Position numbers and translations under genes: made by a program
Part shown: positions 43,269 to 52,960 of the stretch, piece by piece
Numbering within the stretch: the first letter of the stretch is position 1
Layout: each line of letters begins with the position of its first letter
Source: CAZHEV01 sp964531335 [NCBI: uncultured bacterium]
GTDB lineage: Bacteria; Eisenbacteria; RBG-16-71-46; CAZHEV01
Assembly (NCBI GenBank): GCA_964531335.1
Contig: CAZHEV010000003.1
Location: 62,001 to 126,000 of the forward strand
Length of the DNA stretch: 64,000 nt
Reading direction: 5' to 3'
The notes under the pieces: model-generated
Databases searched by the model: none
What the model was told of the DNA's origin: nothing
The model's input: the letters and a program-made list of their open reading frames with translations, nothing else

Positions 43269-43961
43269 GTGAAGAAACAGTCGATTGTTATGGCGGCGGC
43301 GATAATCGCACTGGCACTGGCGTCTTCTTCCGCCTCCGCGCGCGTGCCCATCCGCGTCGGAGGCAACTTCGTGCTGGGGTTTCCAATAGACGAGTTCAAA
43401 GAAAACGTCGACGAGACCGGGGTGGGACTCGACGCGTACGCCGCCTTCGGCATACCGAACACGCCTTTTCACGTCGGCGGGTCCGTGGGCTACATGTCTC
43501 AGGGAAGCTTTACCATAGAACGCTTCGTACTGGGATTCTCCCTGGCCGAGATCGTGACGAGAAACAACGTGCTGTCCGGAAACGGCTTCATACGCCTTCA
43601 GCACACCGGCTCCGATTTCCAGCCCTACGTTGACGGGATCGTGGGGTTCAACAGGTTCTTCACCACGACCGAGCTCAACGTGGCCGGGCAGGTGGCGGCC
43701 TCGGAGACCGACGTCGATGACTGGGTCCTGACATACGGCCTGGGAGGCGGAGCGATGTTCGAAGTTTACGAGTCGGTGAGCGGGGGAGAGCGCGAGTTCT
43801 CGATCGCCGTCGATCTCGGCGCGCGCTATCTGATAGGCGGCAAGGCCGACTACGTGGACATCGACTCGGTCGACGTGGTCGACGACCGGGTGGTCTTCGA
43901 TACCAAGTCGTCTCGGACGGACATGGTGACCGTGCGGATAGGAGCGTCGGTCCTGTTCTAG
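43269..43961 (+). CDS. outer-membrane beta-barrel protein
   Basis: 230 residues with a signal peptide ending A-S-A-R, then eight or so amphipathic beta-strands and a terminal strand ending in F (V-R-I-G-A-S-V-L-F), the BamA recognition pattern. It is like the OmpA/OmpW-type small barrels (outer membrane beta-barrel domain). Start is GTG at 43269. It is preceded by the MATE gene and followed by a terminator. Ligand unknown. Confidence 0.75.
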   Translation: MKKQSIVMAAAIIALALASSSASARVPIRVGGNFVLGFPIDEFKENVDETGVGLDAYAAFGIPNTPFHVGGSVGYMSQGSFTIERFVLGFSLAEIVTRNNVLSGNGFIRLQHTGSDFQPYVDGIVGFNRFFTTTELNVAGQVAASETDVDDWVLTYGLGGGAMFEVYESVSGGEREFSIAVDLGARYLIGGKADYVDIDSVDVVDDRVVFDTKSSRTDMVTVRIGASVLF

Positions 43962-44023
43962 GCCGGATCCATGAAGCCGCGCGGACGAGCCCGGCCGCGG
44001 TCCTCGATGTTTCCGCTGTAGAA

Positions 44024-44054
44024 AGGGCGCGCCTCCAGGAAGGAAGCGCGCCCT
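44024..44054. terminator. bidirectional hairpin between convergent genes
   Basis: 9-bp stem (AGGGCGCGC / GCGCGCCCT) with a 13-base loop between the OMP gene and the saccharopine dehydrogenase gene. No strong T-run. Confidence 0.55.
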
Positions 44055-44083
44055 CGATCGTCGAGCCGACTCGACGGCTCCAC

Positions 44084-45409
44084 CTACATCTCCTCTGTTC
44101 TCTCCACGAACTTGACGCCCAGGTTCTCGAGCTCCTCCAGGACGGGCTCGTATATCTTGGGGCTCACCGGAATCTGGACGCCCGGCATGTCTATTTTGCC
44201 CTCTATGATATACCTGGCGCCCACCGCGGCGGGAAGGCCGACCGTCCTGGACATGGACGAGTCGCCTTTGGGCTCGCCGAAGTCCACCATTGTGGAATAG
44301 ATCTTGAGCGGACGCTCGCCCTCCTTCTCCGCGATGAACTCGTGGTGAAGGACTATCATGTCTCTCTCGCCCTCCTCGTACTGGAGCTTCTCGAGCAGCA
44401 GATGCGCCAGCACGTCCATGGGAGCTCCCTTTTCCATGGGGAGCCGCTCGTCGGAGAAGAGGCCGAGCCATTCCAGCTTCCGGATGGGCTCGCTGTCGGG
44501 CTCGCGGCCGGCGGCCGAAGCGACGGCCTCCTTGACGCCGTCCGACGGGGTCCCGGGCGGCAGGGTTCCCGTGAACTGCTTGTAGGTCATTCCCTTCAGG
44601 TCGTCCCTTTCGGTCTGGTTCAGGAGGCCGATGTCCACCATGGTCTTCCACGTGTCGCACCAGCCTTTGTTCCTGAGCGTGCCCCTGTACATGGTCTTTA
44701 TGCCCTCGAGCCCGTAGAGCTTGATATAGCCCAGCGAGTCCCTGTTGGGGTACGCCTCGAACTCGCCCACGCCCTCTATGTCCAGGATGAAGTAATGGCC
44801 GAACAGGTCGGGCCCGTCGATCTCGGCCTTCTTTCCATCCTTCAGGTAGGCGGCGGAGTTCTTGCCCGCGAGTATCACCCCCGTCGGGCTCCAGGAGAAC
44901 TTGTAACCGAACGGGTTGGTGTTGGCCTCGGGCGCGGGAAGTCCCCCGCAGAACGACCGGAAGCTGGTGACCTTCCTGCCCTTGGATTCCATGTCGTGGA
45001 TGATCTTCATCGCGGACATGTGATCTATGCCGGGGTCGAGCCCTATCTCGTTCAGGACCGTCACCCCGGCTTCCTTGGCCTGCCCGTCGAGCTCGCGCAT
45101 GGGCTTGCTCACGTAGGAGGTGGTTACCATCTGCACCTTATGCTTTATGCACAGCTTGGCCACGGTGACGTGATGGGCGTAGGGCACCAGGCTTATGACC
45201 AGGTCGGCGCCCTTGACTTGCGACTCGAGGGCCGCCTCGTCGGTGACGTTCAGCGACTCCGCCACGCCTCGCGGGTGGTCGCCGACGAGCTTCTCGGCCT
45301 TGCTGACGGTGCGGCTAGCCACCTTCACGTTGAAGTCCATCTGGTCCAAGAGGTAGCGCACCAGGGGCTTCGCGACCAGACCCGCTCCTAGAATGACTAC
45401 GTTCTTCAT
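44084..45409 (-). CDS. saccharopine dehydrogenase (glutamate-forming type)
   Basis: 441 residues: Rossmann start V-V-I-L-G-A-G-L-V-A, then N-E-I-G-L-D-P-G-I-D-H-M, G-G-L-P-A-P-E-A-N-T-N-P-F-G-Y-K-F-S-W-S and M-Y-R-G-T-L-R-N-K-G-W. These match the saccharopine-dehydrogenase half of eukaryotic AASS/LKR-SDH. It splits saccharopine into glutamate and alpha-aminoadipate semialdehyde. It lies 48 bp downstream of the LKR gene, making a two-gene version of the bifunctional enzyme. Confidence 0.92.
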   Translation of the reverse strand: MKNVVILGAGLVAKPLVRYLLDQMDFNVKVASRTVSKAEKLVGDHPRGVAESLNVTDEAALESQVKGADLVISLVPYAHHVTVAKLCIKHKVQMVTTSYVSKPMRELDGQAKEAGVTVLNEIGLDPGIDHMSAMKIIHDMESKGRKVTSFRSFCGGLPAPEANTNPFGYKFSWSPTGVILAGKNSAAYLKDGKKAEIDGPDLFGHYFILDIEGVGEFEAYPNRDSLGYIKLYGLEGIKTMYRGTLRNKGWCDTWKTMVDIGLLNQTERDDLKGMTYKQFTGTLPPGTPSDGVKEAVASAAGREPDSEPIRKLEWLGLFSDERLPMEKGAPMDVLAHLLLEKLQYEEGERDMIVLHHEFIAEKEGERPLKIYSTMVDFGEPKGDSSMSRTVGLPAAVGARYIIEGKIDMPGVQIPVSPKIYEPVLEELENLGVKFVERTEEM

Positions 45410-45457
45410 ACTGCGTCTTCTCCTTTCCCTTGCATGCGCCGGTCGCCGCCGCCGTGA

Positions 45458-46759
45458 CTACAGGTACTCCTCGAGGTAACGGAATTCCGGCGTCAGCTCA
45501 CCTCGGTAGACGATGATGGCGCTCTTGATCTCGTGAGGCAGACTAAGCTCCTCAAAATCGACTGTGTAATCCGCTGAGGCTATCCGAGGAATGAAAGGCA
45601 TGAGGGACCGGCCGAAGCTGGTGGACGACTCCCTGGGCAGCTCGCAAGGAAGGTTATCGACCGCGAGGACGACCGTGCCGTGCCCTTCGACGCCGTCAAC
45701 CGCCTTGTCCGTGGCGGGATCGTATACGAAAACCGGGCTGCCGGGGGTCGTGGCCTTCACGGTGAACTCTATCGAGCCGTCTATGTCGCAGCTTATGTCC
45801 CCCACCACCTTTAACTTCGGCTCCCCGGCCGCGAACAGGTCCCAGAGCTGGGCCTTGGTTACCAGGCGCGGGTACCGGGGATCCCAGTAGATGCAGTTCA
45901 CGAGCACGGTCAGGTGGGGGAGGTGCCTCGCGAAGGTGCCGCGGTATTTCTCCGGGGATTCGTAGTAATCGTGCAGATCGAACTCCGCGCTCGAGTCCAC
46001 CGGCTCCACCATGTCCTCTTCCTTGAAGACCACCTTGTATACCCTGTCCCCCTTGGCCCTTTTGCCCAAATCGGGAAGATCGGCGACCGGTATCTCCTCG
46101 AAAGGAAGGAGATCGAGGATCTCCTGCGCCCCTTGTGAGACCGAGCCGTAGCCCGCGAACCCGAAGACGACCGGGACCAGGCTCTTGGGCAGCGGCTCCG
46201 AACGCATCGCCCTCCCCGCCCTGGCCACGGCTTCCTTAGCGCTCTCCAGGTCGTCGTATCTGAACGCCTGGTCTATCGACCTGAACGGGTTGGCTACGCC
46301 CTTCCACTCGAGCCTTCGGCCCAGCGCCCACAGGGAATCGATCATTCCCGCCAGACCGGCAAACCTTCCGAAGAAGACGACGCGCCTGCCCTTCTCGTCC
46401 ACCATCTTCTCATAATCGATAAGCTGGCACTCGAGATCGATCAGCCTGCGCAGCATCGGCATGTTGTGGCTCTGGCCCTTGATGACGTGCGAGAAGTACA
46501 CATAAGCGCGGTCCTGGGTGAGGAACGACGCCGGGATCTCCTTCACCGCGAACACCACGGGGCATGGAGAGAGATCCTCGGTGACCTTCGCTCCGACCCG
46601 GCGGTACTCGTCGTCGGTGAACACTCTGATTGTGGAGGGCTGTATCCAAACTTCGATGTCGTGTTTATCGCGGAGCTCTCTGACCTGCTCCGGAGTAATG
46701 GGGACGCGGCGCTCCCAGTGGCTCCTGTCCTCTCTTCTTATACCTATGGTTACCGCCAA
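45458..46759 (-). CDS. lysine-ketoglutarate reductase (LKR half of AASS)
   Basis: 433 residues: alanine-dehydrogenase/PNT-like N-terminal domain (G-I-R-R-E-D-R-S-H-W-E-R-R-V-P, F-S-H-V-I-K-G-Q) and Rossmann domain (V-V-F-G-F-A-G-Y-G-S-V-S-Q-G-A-Q). These match the LKR domain that condenses lysine and 2-oxoglutarate to saccharopine. TTG start with GGAGG eight bases upstream. The pair sits beside an NAD-type isocitrate-family dehydrogenase, which could supply 2-oxoglutarate. Confidence 0.9.
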   Translation of the reverse strand: MAVTIGIRREDRSHWERRVPITPEQVRELRDKHDIEVWIQPSTIRVFTDDEYRRVGAKVTEDLSPCPVVFAVKEIPASFLTQDRAYVYFSHVIKGQSHNMPMLRRLIDLECQLIDYEKMVDEKGRRVVFFGRFAGLAGMIDSLWALGRRLEWKGVANPFRSIDQAFRYDDLESAKEAVARAGRAMRSEPLPKSLVPVVFGFAGYGSVSQGAQEILDLLPFEEIPVADLPDLGKRAKGDRVYKVVFKEEDMVEPVDSSAEFDLHDYYESPEKYRGTFARHLPHLTVLVNCIYWDPRYPRLVTKAQLWDLFAAGEPKLKVVGDISCDIDGSIEFTVKATTPGSPVFVYDPATDKAVDGVEGHGTVVLAVDNLPCELPRESSTSFGRSLMPFIPRIASADYTVDFEELSLPHEIKSAIIVYRGELTPEFRYLEEYL

Positions 46760-46848
46760 CTCGTCTACCTCCTCCCCGCCCCGCGGTTAAGGTTAACTCG
46801 AAGATATTACCAAACCGTCCGGGCGAGGGTCAACGGGGGATGTGCGGC

Positions 46849-46879
46849 CGGTTGGATGTCCGGGCGGTTGGATGTCCGG
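46849..46879. repeat. two 15-bp tandem copies in a divergent intergenic region
   Basis: cggttggatgtccgg occurs at 46849 and 46865, and a partial copy follows. It lies in the 403-bp gap 46760-47162 between the divergent LKR and methyltransferase genes, which otherwise holds no gene I can support. Operator or chance duplication. Confidence 0.55.
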
Positions 46880-47162
46880 CCGGTTCGGGAAGCCGGGAGC
46901 ATGCGGCGCTTGACCTCGCCCCGGCCGATCTCGGATAATGGAAACCCTGAGTCATCAGTGTCATTTCCTCTCGGACGCCTACGACGTGAAGAGAGCACAG
47001 GAATGCGCGAGGTCAGCCTGAGCGGCGAGGGAGTAGCCGCCTTCAATGACCGGTCCATGGGCAGCCCCGGCGCCGGCCGTCTGGACGATATCTCGAGATA
47101 CGAGATCCACAGGTGCGGCATTTCCCGACCGGCGCCCTTTTTCCCCGAACTCGGAGCATGAT

Positions 47163-47867
47163 GTGCGCGTCGGTGAGTATTTCGATCGGTACTGGCTTTC
47201 AACGGACACCTTTATATCCGACGCCCGGAGTCTCGAGAAAGCGTCCATCGTCGATACGCTTCTGGGCGCCGTCGAAGGCGAAATCCTCGATGCGGGCTGC
47301 GGGCGCGGGATCGTGGCGGCATTCCTGACAGCTCGCGGGAGAGAGGTAGTGGGCGTGGACGCTTCGCCTGCGGCCGTTTCCGCCGCCAGGGAAAGGGGAG
47401 TAGACGCCCGAGTTCTGGACCTGTCACGCGAGGAGCCGCCCGGCAGCTACTCCGCGGCTCTGTGTCTGGACGTGCTGCAACACTCGGCCGATCCGCTCTC
47501 GATGTTGAAGAGGGTTGCGCGGTCCGTCGTCGGCCCCGGGCCGATAATAATAAGTCTTCCCAATGAGTTTCACCTCTTCAGAAGGATCGGAATAGTCTTC
47601 GGCAGATTTGGATTCGCCCGGTTTGACGGCCCCCATCCCAGGCTGTTCTGGAAGGAGGAGATAGTGAGACTTCTGCGCGACGCAGGCCTGGATATAGAGG
47701 CTGTCGTGCCGGCGCCCCTTACGCCGCCGCGCCATCGTCTCGCCGCCTTCTTCGGCAGACCCCTGGCCCGCGTTTTCCCCTCCTTGATGGCTATAGGGTA
47801 CGTGGTTAAAACCAGTAGACTCAGCGCCGGCGTATCCTCGGGAGGATGCCATGAGCCCAAGCGCTAA
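47163..47867 (+). CDS. SAM-dependent methyltransferase (class I, UbiG/Methyltransf_11 type)
   Basis: 234 residues. Motif I is D-A-G-C-G-R-G near residue 45, followed by V-D-A-S (acidic end of strand 2). Post-motif L-D-V-L-Q-H is typical of small-molecule methylases. GTG at 47163 follows GGAG and starts the conserved part; the longer frame upstream is low-quality. Its last 17 bases overlap the next gene. Context suggests methylation of a glycan or lipid intermediate. Confidence 0.78.
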   Translation: MRVGEYFDRYWLSTDTFISDARSLEKASIVDTLLGAVEGEILDAGCGRGIVAAFLTARGREVVGVDASPAAVSAARERGVDARVLDLSREEPPGSYSAALCLDVLQHSADPLSMLKRVARSVVGPGPIIISLPNEFHLFRRIGIVFGRFGFARFDGPHPRLFWKEEIVRLLRDAGLDIEAVVPAPLTPPRHRLAAFFGRPLARVFPSLMAIGYVVKTSRLSAGVSSGGCHEPKR

Positions 47868-49452
47868 GGGCGGAGTACTGATCCCCCGCCTCATCACACT
47901 GGTGGCGATAACGGCTATCGCCGCCGCGCTTTGGACCATCTTCTTCTACTCGAACTTCACAAGTCTGTGGGCTCCGGACGCCATGAAGTACGCCCAGGCC
48001 GCGAGGAATTTCCTCGAAGGAGACGGATTCGCCATGGACGAGGTTTGGCCTATGAGTCTCGCCTCCGGAGCCGATCCGGACGATGAGACGCAGGCTGTGC
48101 TGCACCCGCTTGTCTTGGCGGGCCTTTTCAAGGCCATAGGACAAAGCGACGCCACGGTCGCTCTGGCCGGAGGCATCTTCTTCATATTGGGGGCTCCTCT
48201 GGTCTACTTTCTCGGACTGCGTCTCTTTGGGGCCGCCGTGGGCGCCCTGGCCACGGTGCTTTACTTGTGCGACAGGTGGATCCTCTACTACAGCGTCTCG
48301 GGGCTCTCGGAGTCGCTCTTCACCTTTCTCGTGTTGGCTTTCTTCACGGCTCTCGTCCGTACGGGCGAAAACCGCGCGCTGAGGCGCTTCGCGCTCGCCG
48401 GGGCTCTGCTGGGAGCCTGCTACCTCGCTCGACCTGTGGCCTTAGCCTTCGCGCCGGCCGCTTTGGTCTACGCTTACCGCGCCGGGGGCCGGGAAGGGCG
48501 CCGCCGCCGGCGCGTGCTTCGCGGCGCCATCCTCCTGGGGGCGGCGGTGTGCCTCGTAATAGCTGTTCCAGCCGCATTAGGCGTGCACGGCGGCGTCGGT
48601 TCGGATAGGAATTCCCTCCATCTCATCTCAAACACTCCCGGGTACCCGGGGCACTCATACGTTCGGTCCATAACCCCGGTGTCATTCTGGGGTCACCTGA
48701 GAGCCCACCCTGAAGCTCATGTAGAGAAGTGGATACATCAGCTCCAGGTCATGGGCAGAGGCTTCTTCCAGGGCTTTTCCAATCCTCTGATCGTCTCGGT
48801 GTTCGTCGCCTTCCCGCTCGTGATCGGGCGCCGCAGGGAGGCGCTCGAAGCTTTCCTTATGGCGGTGGCGTTGATCGTGCTTCAGGCGGGGCTGTCAGCC
48901 CTAACTATGCCGGCTACCAGGTACCTCCATCCCTTTGTGCCCCTGGGGCTCGTCTTCGCTTCGGCGGCCCTGGTCATGGGGCTACGGAGGCTCCTTCCGG
49001 AGAGCGACGGCCTGAGACGCGGCCTCTTGGTGGCTGTGGCGGTCTTCGCAGTGTGCCCCTTCGTGTATACGGCGCCGCTCGACAGGGACGGGGTGGTCAG
49101 CGCAGGCTTCAGCGAGATCCACAACGCGAAGGACTTCACCCCGCTCGGGTCCTTCATCCGGGAGCGCACCGGAGAGGACGACGTGATCCTGAGCGATGCG
49201 CCGTGGCTCGTGGCGTGGTACGGCAACCGTACGGGCCTGTGGCTTCCCAACTCGCCGGGTGATGTGGCATATCTCAATAAAGCCGCCCGCGTAGACTGGC
49301 TCTTTCTGGCGGAGGAGTATACGCTGCCCAGGGCGTGGAGGCTTCTCTTCGAGGGAATCGCCGCCGGCCACGCCAGCCCGGACTGGGAGTTCGTCATAGG
49401 CGTCGAGTACGAGCGCACGCGCGGACACCTGTTCCGCGCGCGCCTGGATTGA
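47851..49452 (+). CDS. GT39/ArnT-like membrane glycosyltransferase
   Basis: 533 residues with 10-12 transmembrane helices. After helix 1 comes a periplasmic loop with D-A-M-K-Y-A-Q-A-A-R, the D-x-x-x-Y-x-x-x-A pattern of GT39/PMT_2 enzymes, which transfer sugars from polyprenyl-phosphate donors. ATG after GGAGG and overlapping the methyltransferase gene. A soluble C-terminal domain of ~110 residues follows. Confidence 0.82.
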   Translation: MSPSAKGGVLIPRLITLVAITAIAAALWTIFFYSNFTSLWAPDAMKYAQAARNFLEGDGFAMDEVWPMSLASGADPDDETQAVLHPLVLAGLFKAIGQSDATVALAGGIFFILGAPLVYFLGLRLFGAAVGALATVLYLCDRWILYYSVSGLSESLFTFLVLAFFTALVRTGENRALRRFALAGALLGACYLARPVALAFAPAALVYAYRAGGREGRRRRRVLRGAILLGAAVCLVIAVPAALGVHGGVGSDRNSLHLISNTPGYPGHSYVRSITPVSFWGHLRAHPEAHVEKWIHQLQVMGRGFFQGFSNPLIVSVFVAFPLVIGRRREALEAFLMAVALIVLQAGLSALTMPATRYLHPFVPLGLVFASAALVMGLRRLLPESDGLRRGLLVAVAVFAVCPFVYTAPLDRDGVVSAGFSEIHNAKDFTPLGSFIRERTGEDDVILSDAPWLVAWYGNRTGLWLPNSPGDVAYLNKAARVDWLFLAEEYTLPRAWRLLFEGIAAGHASPDWEFVIGVEYERTRGHLFRARLD

Positions 49453-49498
49453 GTCGCGCGGTCGGCGTCCGCCCCGACTTGGAGGGGGCACTCGGGGA

Positions 49499-50632
49499 TC
49501 AGCGGCCGAATATGGTTGTCAGGAGCTTGTCGGCGGCGGCCTCGGGGCTGAATTCCGCCAGGAGGGCGTCCATTCTCTTCTCGTAGCCGGCAGGCGGCCC
49601 CTCGGAGACCATCCGGAGCATGGCCGAGGCCAGACCGCCGGCGTCGCCGCGGTCCACGACCAGACCCAGCCCGTGATTCCGGGCCAGTGACCCCAGGTCG
49701 CCTACGTCGGCCACTATCATCGGTATCTTCGCCTGAAGGGCCTCGCCGAACACCAGAGGTATGCTGTCGCGGTAGGAGGGGACCAGGAGACAACGGCCGG
49801 ACGCCATCGCGCGCGCGACCTCCGCGGGGCCTCCGGCGCCCAGGAACCGTAGCGCGCCGCCGAGCCCCAAGCGCTCGACCTCCTGTCTGAGGCGAGCCTC
49901 CTCCGGGCCCCAACCGAGAAGTGCCGCGCTGATGTCCGGGTTTGTCCCGCGCGCGGCCGACAGTGCCTCGGGGATCAAGAAGACCCCCTTCGCTCTGTCG
50001 TACCTTCCAACGTATACGAAATCGTATTCCCGCTCGCCCCATGGCCTTTCACCCGCCTCTTCCTTGGGCAGTAGGCGCAGGGAGGGCAGGAATTGACACG
50101 GCTTTCCCGATATCCGCTCCGCCCTGAGGCGCAGGTCCTGTCCGTCGGCGAAAAGGTGGGCCGCCTCGCGGAGAACGCCTCTAACCACCGGACCCACCAG
50201 GGGGCGCTCCGCCCATTCATATATGTCTGATCCCAGACACCAGACCGAGTACGGGATTTCCAGCTTGCGGCAGGCGTGCTTGGCGAGCCAACCGCTCGGC
50301 AGGGCCCAGAGCGCGAGGCAGTGGTCGGCGCGACTTCTCCTGACGGCGCCCGTCAGGATCGACCTCCCGTCGCGAAGGAACCGCGCCAGCGCCCAGAGGT
50401 CTCGCGGGTCGCGAGGGTCCACGGCGCCCACGACCTCTTTGGCGCCTCTCCAGGGGATCCAGTTCACGGGGAGTCCCCGGGGGGTCCGCCGCTCCTGCGA
50501 GTAGCCCGGACTTGTTATCTCAACGTCGACCCCGGCGTCGGCCACGGCCAGCGCGAAATCTCTGACGAAGGGGGACGCCTGATCGTCCGGGTGCGCAGGA
50601 AAGCGGTTGGTCACGATGTGCAGGAGAGGCAC
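49499..50632 (-). CDS. GT4-family glycosyltransferase
   Basis: 377 residues, GT-B fold: N-terminal half begins L-H-I-V-T-N-R-F-P, C-terminal half has Y-V-G-R-Y-D-R-A-K-G and the E-x7-E region (P-S-Y-R-D-S-I-P-L-V-F-G-E-A-L-Q-A). It retains a nucleotide-sugar donor site. I start at the GTG at 50632, overlapping the GT2 stop (TAGTG); a longer frame to 50830 overlaps that gene. First of a leftward three-gene glycan run with GT2 and WecB. Confidence 0.88.
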   Translation of the reverse strand: MPLLHIVTNRFPAHPDDQASPFVRDFALAVADAGVDVEITSPGYSQERRTPRGLPVNWIPWRGAKEVVGAVDPRDPRDLWALARFLRDGRSILTGAVRRSRADHCLALWALPSGWLAKHACRKLEIPYSVWCLGSDIYEWAERPLVGPVVRGVLREAAHLFADGQDLRLRAERISGKPCQFLPSLRLLPKEEAGERPWGEREYDFVYVGRYDRAKGVFLIPEALSAARGTNPDISAALLGWGPEEARLRQEVERLGLGGALRFLGAGGPAEVARAMASGRCLLVPSYRDSIPLVFGEALQAKIPMIVADVGDLGSLARNHGLGLVVDRGDAGGLASAMLRMVSEGPPAGYEKRMDALLAEFSPEAAADKLLTTIFGR

Positions 50633-51648
50633 TACTGCTCCCCGTCGTCCTTGTCTCCAGCCGAGCGCTCGAGGTTCTTGGACTGGCTCTGGATTCTGAA
50701 TATATCGCGCCTCATCGATGCTATCTGGCTTCCCACAAACCCCAACGAGAGCACTTGCACGCCCCCCAAGATGAGCAGGACCACCAGGGTCATCAAGGGC
50801 CTGTTCGGATTGAGCGTTCCGCTCCGCCACATGATTACTATCGCCCCGCCGCCTATCAAACCCAGGAGAATGAGCGCGAGCCCCAAGACGCCGAAAAAGA
50901 TGAGCGGCCTCTCGTAGAAGGTGAAGTAGAGATGTGAGATGGTGGTCACCCTGAACTTGACTTTAGATCTACCCTTGCTTCTCCCGCGCAGCACGGCGGG
51001 TATCTCCTCGATCCTGTAACCCATCGCCAGGGCCTTCGAGATGATTTCCAGATGGATCTCCTTGCCGTCCGAGGTGAGGTCGAGCCCGAGCAAGGCGGAA
51101 CGCCTGTAACCTCTTGTTATGCCCGTGACCGTCTTCACGATTCCGCCCATCGCGTAGCTCAACAGCTTGTTGCCCAGTCTGGAGGGCAATAGACGCGAGA
51201 TCGGAACTCCCTCGGTGCGCCCACCCTTCATGTATGGTGACGCGACGACTATATCCGGCCGGGTCTCGCTCCGAAGGGCATGGTACATCCGGACGATATG
51301 GTCGGGGGAGTAGCTCAGATCGCAGTCTATGGTGAAGACGTAGGTGCCTCTTGCCGCCGCGAATCCCGTCCTCAAAGCGTGTCCCCTGCCCATGTTCACG
51401 GGGTGGGCGCGCACTCTAACGCGGGGGTCCTGCCGCGAAAGCTCGCCCGCCAGCTCGCCCGTTCGATCCGCGCTCCCGTCGTCTACGAGGATGAGCTCCC
51501 ACGGCACGCCCAGGCGGTCGAGCGCCGCCGACATGACCTGGGATGCGGACTTGACGTTCTCCTCCTCGTCGTGCGCCGGGATGATCACCGAGATCTCGGG
51601 ACCGCTCCGGCCCTTCGCGACCACTTCACTTTCGGACTGGCTTGTCAT
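50632..51648 (-). CDS. GT2-family glycosyltransferase (dolichyl-phosphate mannosyltransferase type)
   Basis: 338 residues: GT-A domain ~15-240 with I-S-V-I-I-P-A-H-D-E-E-E-N, D-D-G-S-A-D and the D-C-D metal motif near 108, then two C-terminal transmembrane helices (~255-315). Such enzymes charge undecaprenyl phosphate with a sugar or extend lipid-linked glycans. ATG at 51648 with GGGAA upstream, overlapping the WecB 3' end. Confidence 0.9.
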   Translation of the reverse strand: MTSQSESEVVAKGRSGPEISVIIPAHDEEENVKSASQVMSAALDRLGVPWELILVDDGSADRTGELAGELSRQDPRVRVRAHPVNMGRGHALRTGFAAARGTYVFTIDCDLSYSPDHIVRMYHALRSETRPDIVVASPYMKGGRTEGVPISRLLPSRLGNKLLSYAMGGIVKTVTGITRGYRRSALLGLDLTSDGKEIHLEIISKALAMGYRIEEIPAVLRGRSKGRSKVKFRVTTISHLYFTFYERPLIFFGVLGLALILLGLIGGGAIVIMWRSGTLNPNRPLMTLVVLLILGGVQVLSLGFVGSQIASMRRDIFRIQSQSKNLERSAGDKDDGEQ

Positions 51649-52753
51649 CGCTGTTCCCAAGATATGGCAGAAAAGACCGCACGATCCGGCTTATCTTATC
51701 CCCCGCGGATCCGTCGCCGTAAACATCGGCTCGAGTGCCGTCGGGAAAGCTCATCTCCGCCGCGGCTTGTATCCTGTCGTAGTCATCATCGACAAGCACG
51801 TTGGCCTTCTGTTCCGTTGTTTCCACCCACTCGGTCCTGTCCCGAAGCGTCGCGCAAGGCACCCCTAGGTAGTAGGCTTCCTTTTGCAGGCCTCCTGAGT
51901 CGGTGAAAAGCACCCGGCAGCCCGCCAGGTACTCCAGCATCCGCATGTATCCGGCCGGCTCCGTCGCGAGAAGGGCGGGGGACCTCCCCGCATCGCCCAG
52001 CTTTCTCATCTCTTTGGCTGTCCTGGGGTGGACCGGGAAAAGGGTGGGCTTGGGCAGCGCGGACAGGGCCCTCAGTATCGCGCTCAGACGGTCGGGGTTG
52101 TCCACATTTTCAGCTCTGTGCAAAGTCGCGAGGTAGTACTCTCCCGCTTCAAGCTTCAAGGTCTCCCCGCCGTCTGCGCGGACCTCGAGGACCTCGCGTT
52201 TCAGGCGGCTTGCTCCGCCGGCGGTGTTCAATAGCATGTCCAGCATGACGTCGCCCACCAGATGGACTCCGTCGGTGACGCCCTCGCGCGCGAGGTTATC
52301 GACTGCGGTCCGCGAGGGGCAGAAAAGAAGCTCGGAGAGGTGATCCGTGAGGACCCTGTTTACCTCCTCTGGAGCGGACTTGTCGAAAGACCTAAGCCCG
52401 GACTCCACGTGCAGGACGGGGACGTTGATTTTGGCGGCGGCAAGCGCCGAGGCCAAGGTGGAATTGGTGTCGCCGTAGACCATCAATGCATCCGGCCTCG
52501 CGCCGAGAAGGACCGTCTCCACTCCCTCGATCATCCGCCCCGTCTGCCGGCCATGCGGGCCGGACCCGACTCCCAGGTTCCAGTCCGGCTCGGGTATGTC
52601 GAGCTGGGAGAAGAAGTCGGCTGAAAGCCCTCTATCGTAATGCTGGCCCGTGTGAAGCACGCGGCAGGGGACAAGCTCGGACATTATGGGAAGCACCGAG
52701 GCGAGCTTTATGAATTGGGGCCTTGCCCCAACCGCGTGACATATGTAGCCCAT
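51626..52753 (-). CDS. wecB: UDP-N-acetylglucosamine 2-epimerase (WecB family)
   Basis: 375 residues: G-A-R-P-Q-F-I-K near the start, H-T-G-Q-H-Y, V-Y-G-D-T-N-S-T, H-V-E-S-G-L-R, F-P-V-H-P-R-T and S-G-G-L-Q-K-E-A-Y-Y. It interconverts UDP-GlcNAc and UDP-ManNAc for surface polysaccharide. ATG at 52753 follows GGAGG; the 3' end overlaps the GT2 gene. Symbol is by family; a close paralog (e.g. other UDP-sugar 2-epimerase) is possible. Confidence 0.92.
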   Translation of the reverse strand: MGYICHAVGARPQFIKLASVLPIMSELVPCRVLHTGQHYDRGLSADFFSQLDIPEPDWNLGVGSGPHGRQTGRMIEGVETVLLGARPDALMVYGDTNSTLASALAAAKINVPVLHVESGLRSFDKSAPEEVNRVLTDHLSELLFCPSRTAVDNLAREGVTDGVHLVGDVMLDMLLNTAGGASRLKREVLEVRADGGETLKLEAGEYYLATLHRAENVDNPDRLSAILRALSALPKPTLFPVHPRTAKEMRKLGDAGRSPALLATEPAGYMRMLEYLAGCRVLFTDSGGLQKEAYYLGVPCATLRDRTEWVETTEQKANVLVDDDYDRIQAAAEMSFPDGTRADVYGDGSAGDKISRIVRSFLPYLGNSDDKPVRK

Positions 52754-52960
52754 CCGTGGCCTCCGTCTGTGCATGGAAGTCGCCTGTCGCCCGGCAGTTT
52801 ATAGTCAACGCCGGTTCCGGTCAACCGCGGCCGAAGGGGCGGCCGGTTACCGTGCGGAAGCCCGATTCCTCGGACCATGGGGTCGAAGGCGCTGCGAACG
52901 CCGCAAGGAGACCGGCGTCTTCGAGGAAGCGGCGAAGAAGGGAATCCCTCGTCGCCCGCA

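Noticed and set aside
42138-44660. An 840-codon minus-strand frame across the MATE and OMP genes
   Set aside because: It is antisense to two well-supported genes, is His/Arg/Gly-biased and has no family signature; GC-rich third positions keep the antisense frame open.
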